Shown: positions 39,364 through 52,900 of the stretch, piece by piece
Layout of the letters: each line of letters starts with the position of its first letter
How positions within the stretch are numbered: position 1 is the stretch's first letter
Source of the DNA: Dipetalonema caudispina
Taxonomy: Eukaryota; Nematoda; Chromadorea; Rhabditida; Onchocercidae
Assembly (NCBI GenBank): GCA_013365325.1
Contig: JABVXV010000048.1
Coordinates: 62,001-126,000 of the forward strand
DNA length: 64,000 nucleotides
Direction: 5' to 3'
Program-made: the position numbers and the translations under genes
The notes under the pieces: model-generated
Told to the model about the DNA's origin: nothing
Databases searched by the model: none
The model's input: the letters and a program-made list of their open reading frames with translations, nothing else

Positions 39364-40304
39364 AATTCACAATGGAAAAAATCAACTTTTCTGCAACTAT
39401 GAATTTTCAATGCATTTTGCGCAAAATAATAACTGTTAAGTTTTCCTGTCTATAAACTGTTCCTAAATTATTGTTAATTTATTCTTCATAGATGTAACAT
39501 TTTCTAGGTCAATTTATCAAAAGACTAATGTACCATTTTATGGAGCATTAATATAGAGGCGCAAATGTCGAAAGTATTTACATTTTTTATATACAAATGA
39601 ATTTTTACTGTTTGAACTATCAACTGTCGTTTGCTTTTGCTTTTTTTTTTTTTTTTTTCCAATTCGTATTAATCCTATCAGTAATCTTGTTGGCATAAGT
39701 CGTGAATTGATAAATTTAACAATACAAATAACTTTCCTTCCAAATAATTCATATCGTTCTATTAGAATTAAATTTTTGCTTCAATGTTTTTTTTTGTTTT
39801 TTCCAAATAAGTATGTAATTGAAGTGAGCTTACTTTCATATCTTCCAGTGTTTTTCCCAGATACTTTCTCATCTGTCCTTGTATCGTTCATGATACTGTT
39901 TTACGAATTGTGTTTCCCGTAAGAACGTGCACAAGCACTGCCTTATTATTATTGTCTTGTAAAATTTTGTAGAAATTTCTGAATAAATTCAGCAGCATGC
40001 CCTACGTTCATTACTACATAACCTGCGTAACATTATTTTGAGTATTATCAATCAGTATGGTTCAGCTTTGCCGCAATTGTTTGTGTTGCAGCAGGATTTG
40101 TACTGGAAACTCATTTGAAATGTGAATTATTTGACCTTTTGAGGGTTAACATCGTCTAATTAAACTGAATTCTGAGGTTAATTTCTTCGTTCATTTATGC
40201 TTTCGAGATATTTTGTGAGAACTAATATGATGATCAGTTATTTCTATTGCTTTACGATAATACTCCAATCAAAATCCTATCTATCTAAATTGAATCATTC
40301 CGGT
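39364..40304. other. 3' flank of the phospholipase-B-like gene
   Basis: A+T rich, with a T run near 39.64 kb and an AATAAA at about 39982 that could be a distal poly(A) signal. No other feature until the tRNA. Confidence 0.5.
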
Positions 40305-40376
40305 GGGGGTATAGCTCAGTGGCAGAGCATTCGACTGCAGATCGAGAGGTCCCCGGTTCAAATCCGGGTGCCCCCT
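40305..40376 (+). tRNA. tRNA-Cys (anticodon GCA)
   Basis: A 72-base cloverleaf. Acceptor stem GGGGGTA pairs with TGCCCCC (one G-T pair); D stem GCTC/GAGC; anticodon stem TTCGA/TCGAG around loop CTGCAGA with anticodon GCA at 40337-40339; T stem CCCGG/CCGGG around TTCAAAT. The internal A box (TAGCTCAGTGG) and B box (GGTTCAAATCC) of the pol III promoter are intact. There is no intron and no encoded CCA. A T run at 40378-40382 is the likely pol III terminator. Confidence 0.98.
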
Positions 40377-40377
40377 G

Positions 40378-40382
40378 TTTTT
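40378..40382 (+). terminator. pol III T-run terminator
   Basis: TTTTT directly after the tRNA-Cys 3' end, with a second TTTT shortly after. Confidence 0.7.
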
Positions 40383-41153
40383 GATTTTGTTGAACATAAA
40401 ATGAATTGATTTGTTATGTGGAAATATCCAAAACATTCTGAGGGTGGAAACAAACGATCATTGTCAGTTTTCAATCAACAACTAAAGACTTTGGTTGGAC
40501 GAATAATCAACTCTAAAGAAATTTGTAATGATCGAAATATTTGAAGTGGAACGAAAAATAAATATCGCGGAAATAAACCCGAACGAGAGCGGGGGAAGCG
40601 GGGGGGTGGGAAGGGGAGGAGGGGAGGTGTAAATTCTTATCCTTTTGGGTATAAAACAGATTCACACCAATCTTCCTTCTAACCTTATTTCCTAGAAGAT
40701 AATTAAGAAAAAGAAATGAATGAATTAAAACAGACATCAAAGACCGAAGAGTAACTGTAGCGATAATCCATTACTATTCAATAAACAATTATGGGTTATT
40801 AAATCGACGAATTCCATAAAAATATTATCAGTATAGATTCCTATAGAGATAAGAATCATAATAATGGTTTTAGAATTTCACAATACAAATGCAATTGTTT
40901 GGTAATTATCTTTACCCATTTTTACTGCAAAATATTAGGCCTTAATCTGAAAGAGTCCGCCAAATATTTCTAACAGTAATGTGGAATTTCACTGTTTGGT
41001 TTCAAATCATTCATTCCCTGTTCTTTCCAGTATTAATTGTCAAAATTATAAATGAATCTATTATTGTCCTTTTTTTGCGAAATTCGACTTGAGAATTTGG
41101 CAGTGGTAAATGGCTTCTCAGGCAGGAAGTTCAAACTGAAACTTTAACGGAAC
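40383..41153. other. interval between tRNA-Cys and the lipid-binding protein gene
   Basis: A+T rich except for a G-rich patch near 40590-40630 (GGGGGGTGGG and GGGGAGG runs on the plus strand). It includes the 3' flank of the lipid-binding protein gene. No gene seen. Confidence 0.5.
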
Positions 41154-43325
41154 TTAATGTACTCCACGTACGCTGCGAGCTTTCATGTAGTACACCTGTC
41201 TGTATATCATGGCTGAATGTCTGATTGCTATTAAAGTCTGGACGAAATAATAGAAAAGAGACAAAACGTTTGAAGCACTAAGATTTTTCGTATGCAACGA
41301 AAAAAAAAAGATTTGCCAAGAAGTAAATTTAATAGCCTGAATTTCAACAGTAGGTTCAAAGTGAAATAATCATTTTACCGTAGTAGAAATGTTTTACAAG
41401 CGATAGATGTATGTACCATCATCATAACATTTCATATTTAGTGTATTAATTTACTCATTGCATCAAATACAACAAAAAAAGGCAGATGTTGTTAAAATCA
41501 AGTTTTTGCTCTTGTAGCAGAATTTTTTTTATCATATCTCGTTCATTCCTTGTTGAATTCTTCATTACTTTATTCTGCCCTTTTATATATACGCTTTGCA
41601 ACCACACCTTCCGAGTCACAAACCTAAAAAAGTTTTCCTTTATAATAATTCTACTTGCTTCTTGAATGATTATATTTCATGATGGTCACTGATGTATAGC
41701 TTATTCTTGCAAGTTTATTTTAGCCATAGACTCATAGACTTATTTAACTAACTGAATTATGTGCTTCGTCTTAATTGCCACTTAATTGCTACTTTCTTTA
41801 GTTCAAATTTTCAGCGTTAGAGATCAACAAATGAAATGATAACAACAGCAGTGAAAGCAACAATTATACGGTAGAAGCACTAATGTGAAATTGATTAAAC
41901 TTTTCGATCATTTCTTTGAAATCCTAAAATTCTGAAAATACCTTTCCCTCTTCAATTAACTATTATACCTCATAAAATAACCGCTGAAATACTAAGTTTT
42001 CACGTCACAAATCGATTAACTGCAAAAACAGATAATTATAAAAGATTTCTATGTTAACATATTTTAACTGCAATTACCACAATTAAACTTACAATAATTA
42101 GTTGACCTTGCTCATCAATGTAGCGCTCGAATCTAGTACTTTTATCGCCAGTTTTAATGGGATTTTCGAGTTGAATCAATACGTCTCCTTGCAGAAAGAA
42201 TTTACTCTGCAATAGCATTGTCTCAAACAGAAAAAAAGAAAAAAAAAAAAAAACTTGGATTTGTGTGAAACTGAATTAAAACACTTGATGCTAATCTATA
42301 AAGAATTCATTTGTTTAATGTCCCATACTCGTAGCCTAATTACGGGATTTATTTCTAAAATAGTTTTAATTCTTCCAGCACTCAAACACTGTTTAAAAAT
42401 AATGAAATTTATAATATTGGATCTCGTTTCATACTTTGGTTAGCATAGCATAATCATGACATGCTTTTTTGTAGTAATTGTTACGGACAGTTAACTGCAA
42501 TCATGAGGACGAATAATTAGAGAAGTTACATAGAAAAAGGATTCGTATAAGTTAGGTCAAGTGAATTGAATCCTCATTTAACATTTTGATACCATTTTTA
42601 AAAGAGCAGCTAAGATATAATAATAGATAAGGTGTATCTAACACCTATATGATCCTTTTAATAAAGTGAACGTTTATTGAATCAAACAATAAATAAACAT
42701 TAATAAATAAAAAAAAAAAACTAAAAAGCAATCACTTTTACTTGTCGTCCATCAGGTGTTGTTTCAGTGATTTCGTCACCTAATTCAAATTCCCAAACAT
42801 GTTTTCTGAAACTTGATTCGCTGATAATCTTCCATTTATTACCATCCACGGAAAAAGTCAATGTTGGTTTAAGATTTTTAGCTATACTTCGCATTATCAA
42901 TCCAACACCTATAAAAAAAAAAGAAACTGATAGTTATAAATAAGAACAAACAATGTATCGAGAAATACCTGATATATTCTTTTCGGGAAATTAAAACTTG
43001 AGTTCCAGGAATATGTGAATTTTTTTCCAATAAATCAGAATATTTTGAGAATTTTCTTTTCTTTGTTTGAGGAGATAAATTTTAATGTGCAATAAAAGAC
43101 TTTGAAATTTTTCGCATTTTATGAAATAATTCTAAAAGTTAAGTAAATTCAATCAAAACAAATAAATGTCAATTTGAAGAGCATAAACTGCTTCTTTGAC
43201 CTCATAAAACAATAGCAGCATTTTGAACTTTTATGAATATACATACGGATTTGCTTCAGGTATGCATCGAAATTTTCCGATTCAACAAACGTCCAAGTAC
43301 CAACAAATTTCTCAGCAACAGCCAT
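41154..43325 (-). CDS. cytosolic fatty-acid/lipid-binding protein (LBP/FABP family)
   Basis: Small intracellular carrier of fatty acids and related lipids, a ten-strand beta barrel. Exons: 43247-43325, 42736-42908, 42093-42206, 41154-41195, all in phase, giving 135 residues, normal for the family. The N-terminus MAVAEKFVGTWTFVESENFD has the FABP signature (G-x-W-x-x-x-x-S-E-N-F), followed by AYLKQIRVGLIMR, LTFSVDGNKWKI and FELGDEITETTPDGRQVKS. No signal peptide, unlike the secreted nematode members, so it is probably cytosolic and LBP-5/6/7-like. The last exon (VYYMKARSVRGVH) is chosen from phase, size and the GQLII-to-MKA register; it is the least certain part. It keeps an Arg but lacks the Arg-x-Tyr pair that usually binds the lipid carboxylate. 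Confidence 0.88.
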
Positions 43326-46300
43326 TTGTAGTAAAATGAATTAATACTTTCGTTAGTAGTCAGAACAGAATCTCAGTTTGTAATAACAACTGAGGATGTA
43401 ACAAATAACCAACAGAAGGCTGAAAAAGTGTTCGCTGAAAAATTTCAAATTTGATCATAAACGACAGATAAGGGTTACTGATGCATGCAGATCTGCTCTC
43501 TCTATTTGCTAAATGATTGTTATCTATCGTAGATGATCAATTTTAGAATTTTAGGCAGGCTTGCGTCTATAAAAACGGAACTTGATGAGAACCGATAATC
43601 AAATAACTCAATAAATTGAATTAGGATCAATAAAAAAATAATTCATGTGTAATGAATACAGATATTTTTATCGATTGATTTTCAAATTACAAATTATAAT
43701 TATTGAATAATCGATTGTACAATTCAAAGAACTGCAAGATTTTGTCATAATGATGATGGTAGCACAAAATATATAGCAAAATATTTGCTGACAACAACGA
43801 AATGATATGATGTTGGTTAATTCAGTGAAGCATTTAAAGTAGTGAATTCAATTAAATGCTAATATTTGTATGATAAAACAATATTGATGTAATATCATAT
43901 CATATCATATACAATCAAAGTAAAAAGATCCTAAAGATAAAAATTTTACTGATTGAGAAAAAAAATGAGATAACATTGTTTGAAGTGCCAAAGGATTGCT
44001 TAGTAGAGAAGCCTAAAATAGGAATATCAATCAAGCGGTAATGTCACAGTAAAATGTCACAACAACAAAAAAAAAAGTACAACTATTCAACTTGATTAAA
44101 GCTAAATAATGTTATTAGAGGAAAAATAGAATGACAATATATACAATGAAGTGGAAGAGGATCTATGTGTAATTTGGACACAGCGATATAATATTTGATG
44201 ATCGATAAAGCAGAATGTGGCAAGACAAATCATAAGACCCAACCAACGACCAATACAGCAAAAAATGCATCATCTAATTTACGAATTTGAAATGATGATA
44301 AGAGGATACAATAAATTTCTAATGAAAATAATGTTGATCGTTGTCTCTTATTAAGGACGAACGATTGCTGCATTATCACATTATCGTGTTGCATTTGCAG
44401 ATTTCCAAAGAGTAGTATATGGTGGGTGACACAAGGAGACAGCAAATATGCTAAAATATGGATGAGAGGTAAATAACAGGCAGACATTATATTCAAAAAT
44501 CAATGGTGAAGAATTATTGATTGGTTTTTGGATGTTTTGAATCAATTACAACAAATATCTTTTTTTGAAGTCAAAATATTTTGTGAAGGTTATATGAAAA
44601 TTTATTTATAAAATATTAGAATTATGCTATTTGAATGTAGCCAATTCCCGGCATATTAATCGAATTATGTAATTATTTTAGCATTATAGATTATATATTG
44701 TGTTTTTTATTATTTCAATACTTCGACGAATGGTCTGTTTTCTTTTTCCTTTTTGTAGCATTTCAAATACAACCACTCGTTTCTTCAGTATTTTAAATTG
44801 CGACTAAAAGATTAACTCAATGAAAAAGAAAAGAGCTGTCACCAAGTTCATGTAATCCTGATAGTTGAAATAATTCATGAAAGCTTTTTTGGATTAGATA
44901 TGCGAAAGTCTCAAAAATAAAAAAAGAAACAAGAATTTCGAATTCGAAAAAAAAAGAAGAACATTCTAAATTAATGGATGTAACTAACACCACACTTAAA
45001 TTTTCCAAATATAACACTAATGGAACTTTTGAATTAATGCATTTCGCAACTTGCAAATGATGATATAATATTACTATGTGCAACTATACCACTCTACTCA
45101 TCAGTCAATAATTTGAATCTATGAAATCATCATTATATCCGTCAACTATACCTATTAACCTGTAATGATAGCAGAAATTTAATATCTATCGTTATGTATC
45201 ATCCAAGATATGCTTAACTAGCCAATTAAAGATTCCTAATAATCATAAAGTACAAGTAACATTTGAAATGCAGTACAAAAGTTACGAATCTTGACAGTAA
45301 AAAAATTGCGCAAATGTGTTAACCATTGAATTGTATCTAATTATATGTAGATGGTAGAAATTACATGTCTTCGTTCATCTTCCATGTTTCCTAGCAGTAC
45401 AGCAAATTTTATTCTCCATATACTGGATTCTGTTTAAAATTTAGAAAGTTTGATTAAACGAGAAACATTTTTCTTTTGCCATAAAGAATCAACACCTCAT
45501 AAATGTATCCTTTCATCTTCGATCTATCTAACGAAGACTACTTCATAATTATTCTGCACAGAATTCCAACTATTTTTACAAATATTGATACCTTCTTCAG
45601 TCTACATACATCAAAAATCATTCATTCTAAGAAAAAGTCCCAAAAGTTAAAGTAAACGTCTCTTCATTTAACTTGCCCTTCCGCTCTAAATATCCTTTTT
45701 AGTTAATGGACATCAGCCATCAGCTCTTGGTGAGATTAAATGAAAAAAACACTTCCTCAATTCGACTGTGAACCATATAGTAATCTGTATTGTCAGTAAT
45801 AAGAATGATTAGAAATGCAAGCATTTTTCTGATACAATTTATTGAAAAATTACTACCCTCACTACAGAAAGATTGGAAAAGATGGAAAACTGGTGGAAAA
45901 TCTCGCAAACACAAAAATGTATGACATGTACAAGTCAGAACAATAATTTTATATCGATCAACAATTGCTTTCAGGTTCATAAGTGTAAAAAAAATGAAAT
46001 TAAAACAAAGTGACAAATTATTGTGGTATGAATGTATGAGGAAGAAATGTATCAACGCATATGCGAAAGAGATTCTAAGACCAGATTTTCAAATAATACT
46101 GAAAAAAAATACACACTAAATATCAAAGCATTTAACAGTAAACATGTAAGGGCAAATACTTATAATACAATCGTTTCAATGTGATAAAATCTTTATCCGA
46201 ACTTATCCATGAAGAAAGGGGGGATGGTGAAGTAAGGAGCTTGTTTGTCAAATGTGCTTGCGCTGTCTATCTGTAGTTTAATCGTTTTGCCCCTAATCTG

Positions 46301-46938
46301 TATTTGGTTTACAGAGGGTCTAAGTAACTGAATTTTTTAGAAGAAAAATAACTTATTCTCCAAAGTTCTGGATATTATCCAAAAAATACGAATGCTTATC
46401 AAGCATAGATGATTTAGTTCTTTGTTATAAAATACCTACTTATCCGCACTTCACCAATTCAAGTTTTAGTTTGTCTACCAAAAATAATGGAAAAGCGGGT
46501 ATGAAAAATAAAGGAAACATCACCAACTGACGAAATATGCAAGTGGAAGGGTAATGGAGATTCCAGAAAATGCAACAAGTCAAAACTTAAGAAACCCAAT
46601 AGACAACAAAAAGTATCTGCCATCAACCGATGTTAAAGGGAAAGCTCGGGTTTAGATTAAAACCCGGACAATTATAGAAGATTTAAACTACTTTGCTTTA
46701 AACTGAGCTTTACCTATCAAAAATAACTGAGTTGATATTTTTTAGGCAAAATATCTCAAATTTTAGTTTCAACACTCAATTCTTTTTCCTCACTGAACAG
46801 CGAGCGTATGCAATCTTTTAGAGAGACGTAAGTGGAAATTGAAAAAACACAAAACAGAAGCAATTATCCGTTTATAAGTACCCGGTCATCAGAGAAATTA
46901 CCCGTGGCATCCGATATTTGGTACCACTGGTGTGAACA
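43326..46938. other. interval between the lipid-binding protein gene and dre-1
   Basis: A+T rich. The left end should hold the promoter of the lipid-binding protein gene, the right end the dre-1 3' UTR. A 7-bp stem with a 6-base loop (CGGGTTT/AAACCCG, 46647-46666) lies about 270 bases past the dre-1 stop codon. No other gene-like signal. Confidence 0.5.
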
Positions 46939-49900
46939 TTATGTGGTCTCAGATTCTGTGGGTGTAGCTGAATCATATACCGTATCATTATCGCGAGTTT
47001 CGGATTGCAATGTACATTGTCTATCCAATGATCCAGCACCACAGTCACAAAAGAAACTAAAAAAACAAAATTAAATACACAACAATAACTTCAAGAAAAT
47101 AAAAAATGTATCATAACCTAAGATCTAACACGAAAGAAATCCAGTAATCTCTCGAAGTTTCAATATGTACTGAAAATTTTTAAAAATCATATATCCTACA
47201 ATACCTCACTTGCTTTTCCGTATATTAATTTTATCGAGTCACAGTTACTGGAAAAAGATCCTATAGAATTCTATTCTGAATTACGGAAACATCTTAAATA
47301 TGGAGTAATGAGCGAGTAAAGCGACAATGTGAAATTTAAATGGAGATTGATTTTTTATGAAATGACTGCTATAAAAATTTATAGCCAAGAATGCTAACCG
47401 ATCATGGCGAACAAATTCCACATTATGTCCTTTGTGACATGACTTGATACAGTTGACACAAATTGCATTACGATCTGTTGTATTACAACTTATGCATCTG
47501 CAAATTCATCTAAATGCTTCAACAACTTTATATCATACAAGTTGAAAAGTAAAAAAGTCCTACACGGTAGAAAAATTAACTTATGACTTACAACAAATGA
47601 GCATGCTGTTTGAATGCTTCATAAACTTTGTTCTAATTCTTTTTGATATCTCATAGTTTCCATGAGGTATGCAGTTATAGTTGAATAAACATACCTCTGC
47701 TTTCGGCCCCAGCAGAAGCTGCGGTTATGATGAAAAAGAAAACTCCTTCCAGCATCTCATACATCACAATACTACACAACTTTCCAATACTCAGTTCATT
47801 TTAAAAATGGTAACAGTCTCCTTCAAATTATCTAAAGCATGACAACAAAAAAAAAGACCGGTAGAAGTCGTGCATTGGAAATGAAGTGCAGGAGCTTATT
47901 TTGAACAGGCAATATCCCTTAGCAATCGTCCGATCAACAGCATTATGGTTATCGTAAATGAGGTTATCACGCATTACTGGACGAACATCACTTGCCAAGC
48001 ACAAACCTAAAATAAAACTATGACTGGGAAGTTGTTAGGACAATCAATTATAGTAAATGAGTAAGCGAAATGATGACGACACTTCGAAAAACAAGAAAAA
48101 AAAAAAAAAAGAAAAAAAAAATTGCTGGAATAGTAAAGAAAACTCACTACCAGTTGTTATGCAAACAAACCTCCGAATTCATTTTGAAATAGATGATTTC
48201 CTTCCAATGTTGCCGTAGCACCATTTGTGATTTCGATGCCCGCAGCACGTCCTTTGTAAATCCGATTTCGTCGAAGAATAGGATTCGAGTCTGTTGATAT
48301 CAAAACACCAGCCTGTGCATTACGGTAGATTTCGTTGTCTTCTAATAAACCACGACCCTAAAATTAAAAGCCAGTTTTTTCTCTGAATAAGTTAGTAGTT
48401 TTTTGTCAGTCAGGACACTTAGTTGATTAACTACCAAATGAAACAGCAGCTAAATTTGAGCTGTTAAAAGCCCAACCACCTGAAAAGAAAAACGAAACAA
48501 TTTCACACGAAACAATCATCGAATCAAAAACTGAGAACTCATCCGTTAACTTTAACGAGTCAACTCATCAAACAATCCAAACACACATCATCAACAAAAC
48601 TTGTAAAAAGATGCTTCACTTCACTTTTTATTGAATTAACACTTACCTTATTGAATATACATATTCCTCCATCACGCCCATCATAAATTTTATTACGTCG
48701 AAGGACCGGATTGCTTTCTGTTTTAATCCAAACACCTGCCATTGCATTATCAAATATTTCGTTATCTTCCAGAACACCTTTTCCACAGTTATATACCAAT
48801 ACACCTCCATTCTGACCACCCCAAATCTTATTTCGAGTAATTTTAGGATTTGAACCTGTTCTGCAAAGATATATATTAAGATGGCATCATAAAAATGAAA
48901 TTTCCTATTTCTACTAGTAAATCGAATCTGAAAATCGGATAATTGGTAACGTTTATTACATTCTTAATTCCAAGCACTTCAATGGATCAAAATTCATATG
49001 AGTAATATTTTTTTAGTGGCAACTTCTTGATATATTAACCTAACGTTCAAAACTAAAAGAAACATCCTCTGGTATCTAGAATAAAACTAAAAGTTCTGGA
49101 ATAAGAAATTAACGCTAAAACAAAAATGAGAAAGAACAAGTACCTTATTTGCACACCAGAGTAAAGGTGATTGAAGATGTCATTCTCTTCCAATAAACCA
49201 TGTCCATTATCATAAAAATAAACGCCAACCTGTGAAATTTAGCGAGTTTCGGGGAAGGGTAACATTTAGAATACAAACAAAATGAACAAAAAAATTAATT
49301 TACAAAGTATACAATCATATGTAATGTTGGAGCAATAACTGACATGAAATTAAGTTCCATTTATATGAAATTTCTGATTTTACTTTCGGCACCTCACTAA
49401 TATTTCAGAAGAATATTATTGCTTGCAGAAACAAAAAATACAGACTTGTTTGCCGGAATGTATACGATTTTTTCGCAGTATCGGACAGGATCCAGTCGTC
49501 ACCCAAATACCCGCAAGTGCATTTCCGTAAACTTCATTCTCTTCAATTAATCCTCGTCCTTTTTCGTGCTGCAAAACAAATTATATCAGTGGTAATTTCG
49601 ATAATGTCGTGCCATCAATGAAATAGGTCAAACACAAATTACTTGCGAAATTATAAATCTATACAGAAAAATAGGTTTGTAATGAGAAAATAATCGACTA
49701 GCACCAAATACACAACTCCCAACCATAATCGAACTCGTTTTCATTTAACTTTTACCAAAATATTGCAAAGTGATTGCCCTGACCGTAAGTTATGAAAGCT
49801 CCATTTTAATTGGTTTAATTAGTTTTTACTTATCGCTGTGGAAACAGAGGAACGAAATTCTTAATTTCTTAATGTACGAGACAATGCAACGGCATAGCTA

Positions 49901-52900
49901 GACGTCACGCTGAAGTGAATACTTGAAAATTCAATATAATGGGATATTTGAATCGTTTTCGCGAAAAATCTTTCGATCCTTCCCAAACATTTTTCGAAGT
50001 CTGATACACATAGAGTTTGCAGACAGCAACTAACACTGACGTTAACAAGAGAGATCTATTACAACTTTTTCATTTTTTAACAGTGATGGTAAAAACTAGA
50101 AATAGGATTCAATTTATGAAAATACCACTAAAATTATAATCTAGTTACTCTCAACAGAAACGTTATTACAAGTCACACCAGCGAATACAATCGCATATTT
50201 ATGTACTTCAAAAGAATAACTGAAATATGAAATCTTTGAAATATTTCAGACCAGCTAAAATTTATCATAATCTTCTGGACAGCATTTTTCAGAAAGATCA
50301 TGTACGATGAAAGAAAAAAAAGCTACCACATATATGCCTCCGTGATATCCACTATGTATTTTGTTGAGCCTAACAATCGGGTCGGAACCAGTACGTATTT
50401 GAATGCCAGCCAGATTATTTTGATAAATATTGTTCTGTTCAATGAGACCACGTCCTTCGCCAAATACATAAACACCACCCTGTTGACCCGAAAAAATTTC
50501 ATTTTTTCGCACAGTGGGATCAGACTGTGATGTTATCCAAATACCAGCGAACTGATTCGAAAATATTCGATTTTCAATGAATTGACCGCGCCCTATTAAT
50601 ACATACAGTTAAGATTATTAAACATATCAAAGTAACTTTATCAAGAAAAATGAAGCAAGCAGAAAAGCCGAACGAATCAGAAAAATTCATCACACGCTAC
50701 TAATGTTGGCAAATTTCTCTGAATCACACAGTTTTACTCCGAACCGGTTAAAACATATTCCGTTGCACAAGTTTTCCTAATGAATGTAGAGTTCCTCCAC
50801 ATTAATCCCTCCAAAGGAAATTTATCAAATGAAAAATACAAAACAAACTAACCTTTTTCGTGTATATAAATTCCGCCAGTTTGTCCGTGATGAATATCAC
50901 AACGAACAACAGTTGGATTCGCTTGATTTTTTACTTCAATACCCGAAATACGATTACTGTGAATATCGCATTTCTCGAAGTAACCCTAAATAAATAATGT
51001 ATATAAAATAGGCCAAAAATTAAAATGAACTCTAAAAAAAGTTAATAAAGTTACCAGATTTTTATATCTAATATCAATGAGATGACTATCAGTCAAAACT
51101 ATCCATTCCAAGTCATTTTATGAATGCATTTTCAACCTAAATTTGTCAAAATATTGACAACCAAACTTCACTCAAAATAAGCATTAAGAAATGACTGTAG
51201 GCTATATCGCCAAAAAAGAGCTACTGCTGATTTATAACTAGGTGGAAATTTGATATGGTTTTAACGTGAATAAACTGACCATTCCGTGTTCAAAAGTGAA
51301 AACGCCAACGTCCCGACCATCATGAATATGGCAACGTCGGAAATATGGATTTGCCTTATTCTTTACCCAAACACCAGCTAACGTGTTGCGTGCAATTTCA
51401 CAATCCTCATATGTTCCGGTAGCATTGTCAGTAATGTAAATTCCAACGTTATCTGAGCCACATATGGAGCAATTCTTGATGTATGGGTTCGCTCCTTCAT
51501 GCTTTACGCAAACAGTGGCACCTCCTGCAATATGTGGCTGTTCATTCTTGAAAGATTCTCCAAACTATTTGTTTCAATTTTATGGCATCACGAATCATCA
51601 CAATAATGTAAACTGACTTCTATGTCTAACGAACGAATAAAGTACTGAAATTTTAAAAAACAATTCCTTCCAATTATCTTGCCTGTGATATACATATTCG
51701 TAAACAGAATGTGCGATGCTTTTCATCATGTTAGTTTTGTGAATGGATTTATAATTTCAGTTCTCAAACCATCCTGTTTCACTTATTCCATTGTCATATT
51801 TTCATATGTGCTTCTGAATTATGCCCAACTGCTTGAAAAAGTGTTTTGGATTATGTAGATTCTGCTGGTCATTAATCCTTACCAACTAATTTTTTGAATG
51901 CTTTATTTTTGGATGACTTAAAGAATTCGGAGGGTGGAATGTCCTTTCTGTTCAGAACAGTTCTCATCCTTACTTCAACAGCACATGTTATAATTTGTTC
52001 TAAATTAAACGATCTACTTGCTTTTAAGTTAGTGCATCATAAAATTTAACTTTAAAAAACTATTCACTGAAAAGTCGTATAAAAATTTGAGAAACTAAAT
52101 ATAAACCAGAGCAAGTCGATGAAAAACTGCAATGCTCAATCAACGGGCTAGCAAAAGCGTTAACAACGACAGCAGAGCAAAGGTGTTGCGTATTTCCTAC
52201 TCGCATTGGATCCAAAGGTGGTTCGATATACCTCACCGTACAAAAACCAAGATATGCATATTCTGAACCTTCTACAAACGTTATTGTTGTTCCACTATTG
52301 CTGTCAATAATAACCGAATCTTGGAAATTGCGCGATAGACCTACAACAAGAATTATTAAGGCTAACTGAATCGTGAAACTATAACCCTAATTTTTCCCAG
52401 TGGGACGAAAGTTTGCGTACTTGTCCGAGTATTGGTTAATATAAATTCATACCGGACATGAATGAATTCAGTCAATAAATTATTCTATTTAGCTTATCTA
52501 GCAATTATGCTACAAATGTGAAGTCAAAGGGATTTGAAGAAAATGTGGGTCAAGTTGAGCGACGAAAAATCAGTGGCATCAAATTCATCATCAACATCAA
52601 TATTAATGGGATCTCTGATTCAGCTAATTTTTCTTTCAAATAAGGAGTAGAAATCGAGGTGGCAGTTTAGATGTGATAAGAATGTGATTTAAGAAATCAA
52701 GATTGTAGCCAGCCTAATTAATTTTCATAATAGCGTTAAACAAAGCCACAATTGTGACCTCCAAAAATGCCAAAAAATTGAGACTTCAATTGTTTCTGAC
52801 TAAAGTAAAGAAACCAAACCTGCTCCGATAATCTGCAGTGGTGTGTCGACCACTAACTGTGTCGAAATATACATTCCTTCATGTAGGAAGATTAGCTTTT

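Noticed and set aside
47590..47740. Candidate extra dre-1 exon(s) between 47497 and 47859
   Set aside because: The exon 47859-48006 ends ...FPMHDFYR and joins in phase to CNTTDRN at 47497, exactly as in FBXO11, so the segment between is intron.
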